A stretch of DNA of 64,000 nt from Streptomyces sp. ERV7 (GCF_001653515.1 NZ_LYOY01000029.1:1-64000), one strand, 5' to 3'. Numbered from the stretch's first letter, positions 9,721 to 21,246 are shown. The notes: generated by a model from the letters alone, not told the origin. Numbers and translations: made by a program.

Positions 9721-10908
9721 CTACAGGCCGACCTCGCGCATCAGCATGCCCACCTCGGTGTTGGTGAGGCGGCGCAGCCAGCCGGACTTCTGGTCGCCGA
9801 GCGCGATGGGGCCGAAGGCGACCCGCACCAGCTTCTCGACCGGGAAGCCGGCCTCGGCCATCATGCGGCGCACGATGTGCTTGCGGCCCTCGTGGAGCTC
9901 GATCTCGACGAGGTAGTTCTTGCCGGTCTGCTGGATGACCCGGAAGGCGTCGGCGCGCGCGTAGCCGTCCTCCAGCTGGATGCCCTCCTTGAGGCGCTTG
10001 CCGATCTCGCGCGGCAGCGGGCCCGTGATGGCGGCCAGATAGGTCTTCTTCACGCCGTACTTGGGGTGGGTCAGCCGGTGGGCCAGCTCGCCGTGGTTGG
10101 TGAGCAGGATGATGCCCTCGGTCTCGGTGTCGAGCCGGCCGACGTGGAAGAGCCGGGTCTCCCGGTTGGTCACGTAGTCGCCGAGGCACTGGCGGCCGTC
10201 CGGGTCCTCCATCGTGGAGACGACACCGGCGGGCTTGTTCAGCGCGAAGAACAGGTACGACTGGGTGGCGACGGTCAGACCGTCCACCTTGATCTCGTCG
10301 TTCTCCGGGTCGACGCGCATGCCCTGCTCAAGCACGATCTCGCCGTTGACCTCGACACGGGCCTGCTCGATCAGCTCCTCGCAGGCGCGGCGCGAGCCCA
10401 TGCCGGCACGGGCGAGCACCTTCTGCAGCCGCTCGCCCTCCTGCTCGGCACCGGGGAAGGTCTTGGGGGTCTTGATCTGCGGCTTGTCCGCGTACCGGTC
10501 GCGGTTGCGCTGCTCGATCTTCGCGTCCAGCTCGCGCGGACGCGACTGGCCCATCCGCTGGCCGTGCGGGCCGCGGCGCACCGGGGTGCCGCCCTGGGGC
10601 GCCTTGGGGCCGCCCTTGGCGCCACCGCGCGCGGACGAGCCGCGACCGCCGCGGGGGGCGTCGCCGCCCACGTCGTAGGTGCGCTCCTCGGGGCGCAGCG
10701 GGCGCTGCTTGCCGCTGCCGCTCTGGCGCGGGCCGCCGCCCTGGCGCTGGCCGTCCCGGCCGCCGCCGGCACCGCCGCGTCCGGCGCCGCCCCGGCCGCC
10801 GGCGCCGCTGCCGCCCCGGCCGCCACCACCGCTGCTGCCGCGGCCGCCGCTGTTGCCACCACGGCTCCCGCCGTTGTTTCCGCTGCTGTTACTGCCGCTG
10901 CTTCGCAT
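9721..10908 (-). CDS. rRNA pseudouridine synthase RluB/RsuA type with RGG-like tail, 395 aa
   Basis: Converts a uridine of rRNA to pseudouridine (RluB acts on 23S in E. coli). The first ~130 residues are Gly/Ser/Arg/Asn-rich, with many GGRG repeats, and are probably a disordered RNA-binding extension. An S4 domain follows (RLQKVLARAGMGSRRACEEL, about residue 155), then the catalytic region with GRLDTETEGIILLTNHG containing the catalytic Asp. The start is ATG 10908, which shares one base with the scpB stop. A TTG directly upstream is less likely. It is the last gene of the parA-scpA-scpB-rluB series. Confidence 0.9.
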   Translation of the reverse strand: MRSSGSNSSGNNGGSRGGNSGGRGSSGGGGRGGSGAGGRGGAGRGGAGGGRDGQRQGGGPRQSGSGKQRPLRPEERTYDVGGDAPRGGRGSSARGGAKGGPKAPQGGTPVRRGPHGQRMGQSRPRELDAKIEQRNRDRYADKPQIKTPKTFPGAEQEGERLQKVLARAGMGSRRACEELIEQARVEVNGEIVLEQGMRVDPENDEIKVDGLTVATQSYLFFALNKPAGVVSTMEDPDGRQCLGDYVTNRETRLFHVGRLDTETEGIILLTNHGELAHRLTHPKYGVKKTYLAAITGPLPREIGKRLKEGIQLEDGYARADAFRVIQQTGKNYLVEIELHEGRKHIVRRMMAEAGFPVEKLVRVAFGPIALGDQKSGWLRRLTNTEVGMLMREVGL

Positions 10909-11537
10909 CAAAGTTCCGTCTTGTCGTCTGCGTGGGTTTCCGGGGCGTCCAGCGCGTCCGGATCGAACGACGGCACACCCTCCAGGGTCTCTGCTTCGAT
11001 CGCGTCCGCCTCGGGGAGGAAGGGCGCGAGCTCCGGGAGCTCGTCCAGGCCGCGCAGGCCCATCCGCTCCAGAAAGTAGTTCGTCGTCCTGTACAGGATC
11101 GCACCTGTTTCGGGTTCCGTGCCCGCCTCGTCGACCAGACCGCGCTGGAGCAGGGTCCGCATGACCCCGTCACAGTTCACTCCGCGCACCGCCGAGACCC
11201 GGGACCGGCTCACCGGCTGGCGGTACGCGACGACCGCCAGGGTCTCCAGGGCCGCCTGGGTGAGCCGCGCCTGCTGCCCGTCCAGGACGAAGCCCTCGAC
11301 GGCCGGGGCGTACTCGGCCCGGCTGTAGAACCGCCAGCCGCCCGCCACCAGCCGCAGCTCGAAGCCGCGGCCCTGGACGGTGTACTCGTCCGCCAGCTCG
11401 CGCAGCGCGTCCGCGACGGCCCGCCGGGGCCGCTCCAGCACCTTCGCCAGGTGCTCCTCGGTCGCCGGTTCGTCGATCACCATGAGAACGGCCTCAAGGG
11501 CGGGCTTGAGCGCGAGCTCCCCGGCTTCCTGCATCAC
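10908..11537 (-). CDS. scpB: Segregation and condensation protein ScpB, 209 aa
   Basis: The winged-helix kleisin-associated subunit that binds ScpA in the SMC condensin complex for chromosome compaction. Matches include ALEAVLMVIDEPA near the start, LTQAALETLAVVAYRQPVSR around residue 95, and TTNYFLERMGL near residue 155. The C-terminal 40 residues are acidic. The start GTG 11537 gives a 4-nt overlap with scpA; ATG 11534 directly follows in frame and is equally possible. GGAGGTGGAG lies upstream. It lies between scpA and rluB, an arrangement widely conserved in actinobacteria. Confidence 0.93.
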   Translation of the reverse strand: MMQEAGELALKPALEAVLMVIDEPATEEHLAKVLERPRRAVADALRELADEYTVQGRGFELRLVAGGWRFYSRAEYAPAVEGFVLDGQQARLTQAALETLAVVAYRQPVSRSRVSAVRGVNCDGVMRTLLQRGLVDEAGTEPETGAILYRTTNYFLERMGLRGLDELPELAPFLPEADAIEAETLEGVPSFDPDALDAPETHADDKTEL

Positions 11538-12685
11538 GCCGTCTCCACCTCCACAACTTGGTCGAACTCGTCCGTCACGGCCGGCTGGGCCCCGTCGCCC
11601 CCGCTCCAGCGCACCATGAGCTCGCCCAGGGCCTCGTCCTGGTCCAGGACGACGGCCTTCTCGCGGTAGAGCTCCAGAAGGGCGAGGAAGCGGGCGACGA
11701 CGGTGAGGGTGTCGGGCGCGTCCAGCGTGAGCTCCCGGAAACTCACGTCCCCGGCCTCGCGCAGCAGGGAGATCACGATGGCGGCCTGCTCCTGCACGGA
11801 GACGAGCGGCGCGTGAATGTGATCGATGTACACCTGCGGCTCGGCCCTGGGCTGCATGGCCTTGACCGCCAGCTTGGCGAACCCGTCGGCGCCGATGCTG
11901 ATGACGACCTCGGGCAGCAGCTCGGCGTGGTGCGCCTCAAGCCCGACGGTACGGGGGTAGCGGCGCGCCTCGCTGTCGAGCCGCTCGCTGAAGATGTCCG
12001 CGATCCGCTTGTACGCGCGGTACTGGAGCAGCCGCGCGAACAGCAGGTCCCGCGCCTCCAGGAGCGCGAGATCGGCCTCGTCCTCGACCTCGGCTGCGGG
12101 CAGCAGCCGGGCCGCCTTCAGATCGAGCAGCGTGGCGGCGACGACGAGGAACTCGGTGGTCTGGTCGAGGTCCCAGTCCGCCCCCATGGCGCGGATGTGC
12201 GCCATGAACTCGTCGGTGACCCGCGAGAGCGCCACCTCGGTGACGTCCATCTTGTGCTTCGAGATGAGCTGGAGCAGCAGATCGAACGGCCCCTCGAAGT
12301 TGGCGAGCCGAACGGTGAACCGCCCGTCACCGCGGTCGGCGGCACTGTCGCCCGCCTCGGGCCGCGCCTCCAGGGGCGCGGGGAACTGCGCGACCAGCCC
12401 GGGACGGTCCGCGGCCGCCGACGAAAGGTCCGGCGCCTCGGCGGGAGCGGGGGCAGAAGCGGGAGCGGGGTCCGAGGCAGGAGCGGGGTCCGAGGCAGGA
12501 GCGGGATCCGGGGGCGCAGCCTCCGAGGGGGTGCAGGGGCGCAGCCCCGCCTGCGGGTCCGGGGGCGCAGCCCCCGGGAGAACTTCCTCCTCGGCCACTC
12601 CCCCGGCCGCCCGCCAAGGGCTTTCGGGAGGGGGCGGGGTGGGGGAGGGTGGGGGAAGACCCCCCCGGCCCTCGCCCGAGCGCAC
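11534..12685 (-). CDS. scpA: Segregation and condensation protein ScpA with Pro/Ala-rich N-terminal extension, up to 383 aa
   Basis: The kleisin subunit of the SMC-ScpAB complex. The conserved core begins about residue 122 with FTVRLANFEGPFDLLLQLI and runs to the C-terminal winged helix (DTLTVVARFLALLELYREKAV). The first ~120 codons are low-complexity Pro/Ala and include a PAPASD repeat encoded by an 18-bp tandem repeat. Part of them reads through GC-rich sequence resembling intergenic Streptomyces repeats. No clear ribosome-binding site marks the start. GTG 12685 is the longest option, and GTG 12598 is another. The core gene is certain; the N-terminus is not. Confidence 0.9.
   Translation of the reverse strand: MRSGEGRGGLPPPSPTPPPPESPWRAAGGVAEEEVLPGAAPPDPQAGLRPCTPSEAAPPDPAPASDPAPASDPAPASAPAPAEAPDLSSAAADRPGLVAQFPAPLEARPEAGDSAADRGDGRFTVRLANFEGPFDLLLQLISKHKMDVTEVALSRVTDEFMAHIRAMGADWDLDQTTEFLVVAATLLDLKAARLLPAAEVEDEADLALLEARDLLFARLLQYRAYKRIADIFSERLDSEARRYPRTVGLEAHHAELLPEVVISIGADGFAKLAVKAMQPRAEPQVYIDHIHAPLVSVQEQAAIVISLLREAGDVSFRELTLDAPDTLTVVARFLALLELYREKAVVLDQDEALGELMVRWSGGDGAQPAVTDEFDQVVEVETA
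12463..12509. repeat. 18-bp tandem repeat in the scpA 5' region
   Basis: Two exact copies of GAGCGGGGTCCGAGGCAG (12463-12480, 12481-12498), followed by a diverged partial third. It lies in frame in scpA and encodes PAPASD-type repeats, so slippage would change the extension length without shifting the frame. Confidence 0.85.
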
Positions 12686-12808
12686 GGCGAGCCCCCCGCG
12701 CAGCGGGAACGTTCGGATCGTCGGCGGTGGGCAAGAGGCGTTCCAGAGGGTGCGGAGCGGGCGGTACGAGGCGCGGCCGGCAGCGAGGGCCGCACCGCAG
12801 GCTAGTGC

Positions 12809-13339
12809 TTACCGGCCCCGCAGACGCCGCACGAGAATACTCGCGTCGCCCCGCGACTCCAGATCGGCCAGGACCACCGCGACCGCCTCGCGCACGATCC
12901 GCCCGCGGTCGACGGCGAGCCCGTGCTCCCCGCGCAGGACCAGGCGCGCGTGCTCCAGGTCCATCAGCTCCTCCGCGGAGACGTACACCGTGATCTTCTC
13001 GTCGTGCCGCTCACGCCCGCTGGGCCGCCGGTTGGCCGCCCGGGCCCGCCGGCGCTGCTGTGCGGTGCTCGCGGCGGCCGGAGCGCCCTGGCGGGCCGCG
13101 GCGGCCCCCTTGGCGGCCTCCCCGGACGCCGCGGCGGCCCGGCTGCGCGGCTCGCCCGACGCCGGCTCCTCCTCGGCCGCCGAGTGCTCGGCCCGCCCGG
13201 CGGACTCCTCCGCGACCGGGTCGCTCTCGCCCGCCGGTCCGGGCACCTTCGCCTCGCCGTTGGTCCGCCTCGGGGTGGAGGACTGGAGCGCCATTCCTCC
13301 GGTCGTACGGAACAGTTCGTCGGCCCCGGGCAGACTCAC
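12809..13339 (-). CDS. Probable ribbon-helix-helix-type protein next to ParA, 176 aa
   Basis: No named family is certain. The N-terminal ~100 residues are Ala/Glu/Pro-rich and disordered. The C-terminal ~60 residues read KITVYVSAEELMDLEHARL, then VDRGRIVREAVAVVLADLE. This strand-helix-helix pattern is like ribbon-helix-helix DNA-binding or ParB-type partner proteins, by inference. The start GTG 13339 overlaps the parA stop by 4 nt. GTG 13351 has a better-placed GGAGG and is an alternative. The gene sits exactly between parA and scpA, so it may be the DNA-binding partner of this ParA. Confidence 0.7.
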   Translation of the reverse strand: MSLPGADELFRTTGGMALQSSTPRRTNGEAKVPGPAGESDPVAEESAGRAEHSAAEEEPASGEPRSRAAAASGEAAKGAAAARQGAPAAASTAQQRRRARAANRRPSGRERHDEKITVYVSAEELMDLEHARLVLRGEHGLAVDRGRIVREAVAVVLADLESRGDASILVRRLRGR

Positions 13340-14499
13340 TCGGCGTGACACCGGGCGAGCACCTCCCTGGCGAGCTGGCGGTAGGCGGCGGCACCGACGG
13401 AGTTGGACGCGTACGTCGTGATCGGCTCACCCGCGACCGTGGTCTCCGGGAAGCGCACGGTCCGGCCGATCACCGTGTGGTAGACGTGGTCGTCGAAGGC
13501 CTCGACCACCCGGGCCAGGACCTCGCGGCTGTGCACCGTGCGCGAGTCGTACATGGTCGCGAGGATGCCGTCGAGCTCCAGGTCGGGGTTGAGCCGCTCC
13601 TGGACCTTCTCGATCGTCTCGGTCAGCAGGGCGACACCGCGCAGCGCGAAGAACTCGCACTCCAGCGGCACGATCACCTTGTGAGCCGCCGTCAGGGCGT
13701 TGACGGTGAGCAGACCGAGCGAGGGCTGACAGTCGATCACGATGTAGTCGTAGTCGGCCATCAGGGGCTTCAGGGCGCGCTGGAGCGTGGACTCCCGGGC
13801 GACCTCGCTCACCAGCTGCACTTCGGCGGCGGAGAGGTCGATGTTGCTCGGCAGCAGGTCCATGTTGGGAACCGCGGTCTTGAGCAGCACCTCGTCGGCC
13901 GACATGCCCCGCTCCATGAGCAGGTTGTAGACCGTCAGGTCGAGCTCCATCGGGTTCACACCCAGGCCCACCGAGAGGGCGCCCTGCGGGTCGAAGTCGA
14001 CGAGCAGCACCCGGCGTCCGTACTCCGCGAGCGCGGCACCCAGGTTGATGGTCGACGTGGTCTTGCCGACGCCGCCCTTCTGGTTGCACATCGCGATGAT
14101 CTTCGCGGGACCGTGGTCGGTCAGCGGACCCGGGATCGGGAAGTACGGCAGCGGCCGTCCGGTGGGACCGATCCGCTCACGGCGCTGGCGTGCGGCGTCG
14201 GGGGCGAGGGTGGCCGCGTACTCGGGGTCGGGCTCGTACTCGGCGTCGGGGTCGTAGAAGTGCCCCTGGGGCACTTCCTCAAAGTCGGCGAAAGCAGCGG
14301 TGTCCCGGCCACTCTCGTTGCCGGCCATGGCGTTCACGTGTAGGCCGTCCATCATCCGTGGGGCTGTCGTCATGTGCGGGGTGGTTGCGAAGGCTTGGAC
14401 CGCGACGGAGCCGACAGCCTCAGCAGGCCCCGAAGGGCCATGGCCCCGTGCGGGCATCCCTGGTTGACCACCTCCGGGAGTAAATGTCGACTCATTCAC
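13336..14499 (-). CDS. ParA-family ATPase (orphan, scpAB-linked), 387 aa
   Basis: The deviant Walker A motif KGGVGKTT is about residue 140 (MCNQKGGVGKTTST). Walker A' is VDFDPQG, and Walker B is the YIVIDCQPSLG segment. The first ~130 residues are a poorly conserved extension. The start is GTG 14499, behind a strong AAGGAGGT about 10 nt upstream. This is not the oriC-linked ParA, since no parB or replication genes are near. It heads an operon with an RHH-like protein and ScpA/ScpB, the counterpart of mycobacterial Rv1708-Rv1710. A role in chromosome organisation with SMC is likely, though the mechanism is unknown. Confidence 0.92.
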   Translation of the reverse strand: MNESTFTPGGGQPGMPARGHGPSGPAEAVGSVAVQAFATTPHMTTAPRMMDGLHVNAMAGNESGRDTAAFADFEEVPQGHFYDPDAEYEPDPEYAATLAPDAARQRRERIGPTGRPLPYFPIPGPLTDHGPAKIIAMCNQKGGVGKTTSTINLGAALAEYGRRVLLVDFDPQGALSVGLGVNPMELDLTVYNLLMERGMSADEVLLKTAVPNMDLLPSNIDLSAAEVQLVSEVARESTLQRALKPLMADYDYIVIDCQPSLGLLTVNALTAAHKVIVPLECEFFALRGVALLTETIEKVQERLNPDLELDGILATMYDSRTVHSREVLARVVEAFDDHVYHTVIGRTVRFPETTVAGEPITTYASNSVGAAAYRQLAREVLARCHAE

Positions 14500-14872
14500 A
14501 AGTCGTCTTACCTCCTTGGAAGTGACCAGGAAACTTTATCGATAGGTCAGCGTGGCACCATGCCGACGGTTGGCGACTCTATGGCGTGTCACCGGTCCGC
14601 AGCAACACAATCCACCGGACCCGGCCGGATGTGTCGGCAACCGAACACCGCTCTGTCAAGGGCGTACGGGCATCAGAGCGCGAGTTTCAGGGGTGCGCGA
14701 AACGGTTAAAGAGTTACGTTCGAGGCGAGTTGAGCGAGCCTGCCACACTCCGGTGGAAGTGTCGCGATACACATCCGGCCGGACCTTGGGCGACAAGGTC
14801 CGGCCGGGTGCGCGAGGTTGACGACGTACATTGACGAACCGTTTCGTCAGCCCGCCGTCACGGCGTGTCGGA
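14500..14872. other. Intergenic region between ald and parA
   Basis: 373 bp without a credible gene. It contains the ald terminator hairpin (14775-14807), a second small inverted repeat TGACGAA-CCGT-TTCGTCA (14832-14849), the parA Shine-Dalgarno at 14508-14516 and presumably the parA promoter. I see no -35/-10 pair good enough to call. The short frames here lack coding bias. Confidence 0.6.
14775..14807 (-). terminator. Terminator of ald
   Basis: A perfect 13-bp stem CCGGCCGGACCTT / AAGGTCCGGCCGG with loop GGGCGAC, about 65 bp past the ald stop on the minus strand. Confidence 0.7.
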
Positions 14873-15988
<1,116 letters not shown>

Positions 15989-16092
15989 GTCGATCACGGT
16001 CCTTGGCTCAGGGGATAAGGGGGGTGCAATCCATACATACCCGGATGCACCAAGGCGCACCGGGAGACACCGCAAGAAGGTGCGGCGGAGCC

Positions 16093-16120
16093 AGTCTAAT
16101 GAAGGTTTTCCCGCTGTCTA
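16093..16120 (-). promoter_or_regulatory. Candidate ald promoter
   Basis: On the minus strand TAGACA (-35) and TAGACT (-10) are separated by 16 nt, about 100 bp upstream of the ald start. It lies in a locally AT-rich stretch between the STAND/TPR gene stop and ald. Confidence 0.35.
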
Positions 16121-16133
16121 CCCTTACAAACAA

Positions 16134-18236
16134 CTAATCTTTGGCCGAAGCACTGCGGATTTCGTAGGCCGGAGCCTCTCCCTCCTCCCCAGTTCCTCCC
16201 TCGGGCTCCAGCAGCCGCTCGGCCGCGCCCCGGTGCAGCCGTGCCCCCGCCGGGTCCCCGAGCCGGTCGAGTGTGTCCGCGAGGCGCAGCTGGAGCGCGG
16301 CCTGGAGACGCAGATCACCGGCCTGCCTCGCCCACTCCACGGCCTCGCGGCAGGTGCGCAGCGACTCCTCGGGCCGCCCGGCGTACTCCTGCACCCGGGC
16401 CGCCTCGCTCAGCGCCCGCGCCTGGCTCGGCAGATCACCCAGACGGCGGTATCCGGCCACGGCGGCGCGCCAACTGCGGAGTGCCTCGCCGTAGCGGCCC
16501 GCGTAGGTGAGCACCGCGCCGATGCGTCCGTAGAGCCGCGCCTCGTCCTCCCGCTCGCCGCGCGCCAGCCGCTGGGCCAGCGCCCGCCCGTACCAGTCGG
16601 CGGCCCGCGTCCAGTCGCCCAGCTCCTGGTGGGCGCCGCCTACGGATTCCATCGCGCGGCCGGTGGCGTACGGGTCGTTCGCGTCCCGGCCCGCGTCCAG
16701 GGCCGCCCGGTAGCGCACCAGGGCGTCGCCGGTGCGCCCGGCCTCCGCGTCCAGATCGCCCAGATTGAGCAGGGCCGCGGCCTTCTCCCGGGGCAGCTCG
16801 CGCCGCTCGGCGACATCGAGAACCAGCTGGTGCAGACCATAGAGATCGGGCGCGGCGGCCTCGGTCCCCCGGTGCGCCGCCAGGGCCCTCACCAGGGCCG
16901 CGACCAGCCGTCGGGCCAGCGTGTCCAGCTCGCCGTCCTCGACCGCGAGCCGGGCGGCCGCGAGCAGCGCCGGGCGGCGGGTGTCCAGCCACGCGGCGGC
17001 CAGCCGCTCGCTCGGGAAGCGCAGGGCGCGCGGCAGCCCGGCGAGCTTCTTGCGGGCCGGGGAGCCGTCGGGCTCGGTGACCGCCCGGCAGGACTGGAGC
17101 AGCCGTACGGTCCGCTCCAGCATCCGGGCCCGGGCCAGCTGGAGCTCGCCGGGCCGGTCGGCGGACTCCGCGAGCCTGTGCAACAGCGGAGCCAGCCAGC
17201 CGGGCACCGCGTACTGGGCGGGCCGCTCCTCGGGGTCGCCCTCGACCCTCAGCAGCCCGTACGCGACGAAGTCCTCCAGGGTGTTCTGCGCCGCCGACAC
17301 CGAACACCCGGCGAGCGCGGAGGCCGTCTGGGCGTCCGCGATGCCGGCCGGGGCGAGCGAGAGCAGCCGGAGGAGGCGGGCGTTGGGCCCCGGCAGCGAC
17401 TCGTACACCAGCCGGAAGGCGCGCACCAACGGCCGCTCTGCGACCGGCAGTTGGCCGCCGAGGGCGCCGCCGTCCTCGGGCAGCGCGTGCAGCCGCTTGG
17501 CGGCGTCGGAGACGGCCGACTGGGGGCGCACGGCCAGCCAGCCGCCGACCAGGGCGACGGCCGCGGGCGCTCCGGCGCACTCCTCGACCAGGTTCTCGGC
17601 GGTGCGCGGGTCCACCGTGATCCGCACCGCCCCGGTGAAGCTCTCCAGGAAGGCGACGGCCGCCTTGGAGTCCAGGCCGCCGAGGGTGCAGGGCCGGACG
17701 TCCGGGATGCCGGTGAGCGGGCCGCGGGCGGTCGCCACGACCAGGCAGTCGGCGTTCTGCGGCAGCAGCGGGTCGACCTGTTCGGCGTCGACCGCGTCGT
17801 CGAGCAGCAGCAGCACGCGCCGCTGGGCGAGCGCCTCGCGCACCAGCTGGGTCAGCTCGTCCTCGCCGCCGCCGGGCGGCACCGGGACATCGAGGACGTC
17901 GAGCAGCTCGCGGGCCACCCGCTCGGCGGGGACGGGGGTGCCGCCGGGCTCGCGCAGCCGGGCGCGCAGTACCCCGTCGGGGTAGTCCTGGGCGAGCAGG
18001 CGGGCCAGCTCCTCGGCGAGGGCGGTCCGCCCGGAACCGGGGCGTCCGGCGATCAGCAGCACCCGGGCGCGCGGCGACTTGCGGCCGGACAGGGTGTCGA
18101 GCCCCGCCCGCTCCACGTCCTCGCGCAGCTCCTTCAACTCCCGCTGGCGGCCGAAGAACTGACGGCCGGTCGTCTGCGGCGCGTCCGGCTCGCCCTGCGC
18201 GGCAGAGCCGCCCACGTCCACCGCCTGATCCGTCAC
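16134..18236 (-). CDS. STAND-type NTPase with C-terminal TPR repeats, 700 aa
   Basis: A large signalling-type ATPase of unknown role. After a short tail it reads FFGRQRELKELREDV (about residue 27). It then has a P-loop-like AGRPGSGRTAL, in which the invariant Lys is Arg, and a Walker B-like RVLLLLDDAVDAEQVD (about residue 140). The central part is a winged-helix/ARM-like domain. The last ~200 residues are TPR repeats (ALLNLGDLDAEAGRTGDALV, AMESVGGAHQELGDWTRAAD). The start GTG 18236 has ACGGAG 8 nt upstream. It is upstream of ald on the same strand with a gap of about 145 bp. It is a regulator or scaffold candidate. Confidence 0.85.
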   Translation of the reverse strand: MTDQAVDVGGSAAQGEPDAPQTTGRQFFGRQRELKELREDVERAGLDTLSGRKSPRARVLLIAGRPGSGRTALAEELARLLAQDYPDGVLRARLREPGGTPVPAERVARELLDVLDVPVPPGGGEDELTQLVREALAQRRVLLLLDDAVDAEQVDPLLPQNADCLVVATARGPLTGIPDVRPCTLGGLDSKAAVAFLESFTGAVRITVDPRTAENLVEECAGAPAAVALVGGWLAVRPQSAVSDAAKRLHALPEDGGALGGQLPVAERPLVRAFRLVYESLPGPNARLLRLLSLAPAGIADAQTASALAGCSVSAAQNTLEDFVAYGLLRVEGDPEERPAQYAVPGWLAPLLHRLAESADRPGELQLARARMLERTVRLLQSCRAVTEPDGSPARKKLAGLPRALRFPSERLAAAWLDTRRPALLAAARLAVEDGELDTLARRLVAALVRALAAHRGTEAAAPDLYGLHQLVLDVAERRELPREKAAALLNLGDLDAEAGRTGDALVRYRAALDAGRDANDPYATGRAMESVGGAHQELGDWTRAADWYGRALAQRLARGEREDEARLYGRIGAVLTYAGRYGEALRSWRAAVAGYRRLGDLPSQARALSEAARVQEYAGRPEESLRTCREAVEWARQAGDLRLQAALQLRLADTLDRLGDPAGARLHRGAAERLLEPEGGTGEEGEAPAYEIRSASAKD

Positions 18237-18438
18237 GGGCCACGCTCCGTCCGCTGCGCACGAGCCGAGCCCGGCGGGTCTCCGCACGGGCGTTCCGAGC
18301 GTAGTTCACGCATGGTCAGCGGCCCGGCGGAGCGCGGCGGGCAGGTCGCCCGATCGGATCAGCGGATGGTCGGAAGGGCATACCGGCGCGTACGCCGTTC
18401 GGGCCGTCGCGCTCCCCCGCGCGCCGGCCCGGCGACGG

Positions 18439-19065
18439 CTACTTCTCGAACGGGCGGGCCGGCCAGGGGGCCTCGGCCGGGCGCAGCGACTCCAGGCCCG
18501 GCCCCGTCTGCGCGGCCGTGAGCGCGAGGACGCCCACCACCAGACAGTTGTTGTGCAGCTCACCGGCGAGCGAGCCCCGGACGAGCTCGTCCAGCGGCAC
18601 CCGGGCCAGCTCCATGTCGGCCTCCTCCTCGGAGACCTCGAAGCGCTCGCCCTCCGCCTCGGACAGATCGCGGGCGAGGAAGATCCGTACGGCCTCGTCG
18701 CAGCCGCCGGGCGTGGTGTAGACGTCGGTGAGGACCCGCCAGTCCTCGGCCTTGACGTGCGCCTCCTCGTACAGCTCGCGCTGGGCGGCGTGCAGCGGGT
18801 TCTCGCCGGGCACGTCCAGCAGCCCGGCCGGGATCTCCCACAGCTTGTGGCGCACGGGGTGGCGGTACTGGCGCAGCACCAGGACCCGGCCCGCGCCGTC
18901 GAGGGCGAGGACGGCCACGGAGCCCGGGTGGACCTGGTAGTCGCGGCGCGCGACCGTGCCGTCGGGCATGACCACGTCGTCGGTGCGGACGCTGGTCTTG
19001 TTGCCCTCGAACGGGGTCGTGGTGGCGACGACGCGCCATTCCTCGGGGGTGTCCTGGAGCTGCAT
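18439..19065 (-). CDS. NUDIX ADP-ribose pyrophosphatase, 208 aa
   Basis: Hydrolyses ADP-ribose to AMP and ribose-5-phosphate; it resembles mycobacterial Rv1700. The NUDIX box region reads AGLLDVPGENPLHAAQRELY then EEAHV. As in Rv1700 there is one extra residue before the first Glu, and the usual EExG Gly is His here. The downstream TPGGCDEAVRIFLA fits the family. The start ATG 19065 has GGGAGGA at good spacing. It follows pyrG across a terminator, the same pyrG-NUDIX order as in mycobacteria. This is the second ADP-ribose-related NUDIX protein in the window. Confidence 0.93.
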   Translation of the reverse strand: MQLQDTPEEWRVVATTTPFEGNKTSVRTDDVVMPDGTVARRDYQVHPGSVAVLALDGAGRVLVLRQYRHPVRHKLWEIPAGLLDVPGENPLHAAQRELYEEAHVKAEDWRVLTDVYTTPGGCDEAVRIFLARDLSEAEGERFEVSEEEADMELARVPLDELVRGSLAGELHNNCLVVGVLALTAAQTGPGLESLRPAEAPWPARPFEK

Positions 19066-19089
19066 CGATGTCCTCCCGCAAAACAGAAA

Positions 19090-19124
19090 CCGGGGTACGC
19101 GTCCGATCAGGACCCGTACCCCGG
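19090..19124 (-). terminator. Terminator of pyrG
   Basis: Stem CCGGGGTACG-C-GTCC / GGAC-C-CGTACCCCGG, with one C-C mismatch and loop GATCA, lying 17 bp past the pyrG stop and overlapping the leader of the NUDIX gene. Confidence 0.7.
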
Positions 19125-19140
19125 CAACCGTATCGCCTGG

Positions 19141-20817
<1,677 letters not shown>

Positions 20818-20823
20818 GGCCAA

Positions 20824-21246
20824 GAGGGGGCTCCCGTGGTCGCTGTCTGAAGTGCGTGCCGGTCACCCTCTGTGGATCTCGTACGAGTTGCCTACGAGTT
20901 TCCGGGGGGCGCCGTCGCTGCGGTTCGGGGGTTTTTTCACCACCCGGCCACGGGCTACCAGGGTATCAGCGAGTGCGGCGCGCCGCTTCCGGCCACGCTC
21001 CGCACACGCCCGGGCAACCCTGTGTGCACCAGTCACCCGGACGGCGCAGTGGCGTTGCCGGAAGGCATCGGCGGATCACCCACGTGCGTCGTATCCTGCT
21101 CGGACACTCGCCGCCGAGCCGCTGGTAGCACGGCACCACCCCGGCCGTCACCCACAACATGCGCTCGTTGGCCTTCCCTTGACCGCAGTCGCAGTAGCAG
21201 TAAGCGCCCCGCGGGGCGGACGTGGCCGTTCGACTGGAGATTGCAC
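20824..21246. other. Divergent intergenic region, pyrG / GH15
   Basis: About 420 bp without a credible gene. It should hold both divergent promoters. A weak rightward candidate is TTGACC (21179-21184), a 16-nt spacer and TAAGCG (21201-21206), shortly before the GH15 start. A GGTTCGGGGGTTTTTTCACC tract lies near 20922-20941. Otherwise I see nothing specific. Confidence 0.5.

Noticed and set aside
9637..11079. Long plus-strand open frame opposite rluB
   Set aside because: It is the antisense shadow of a GC-rich gene. The Ala/Gly/Val/Leu-rich translation has no family features, and rluB on the other strand has clear S4 and catalytic motifs.
14552..14834. Several small plus-strand frames between parA and ald
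   Set aside because: They overlap each other, have no ribosome-binding site, lack third-position GC bias and cover a terminator hairpin.
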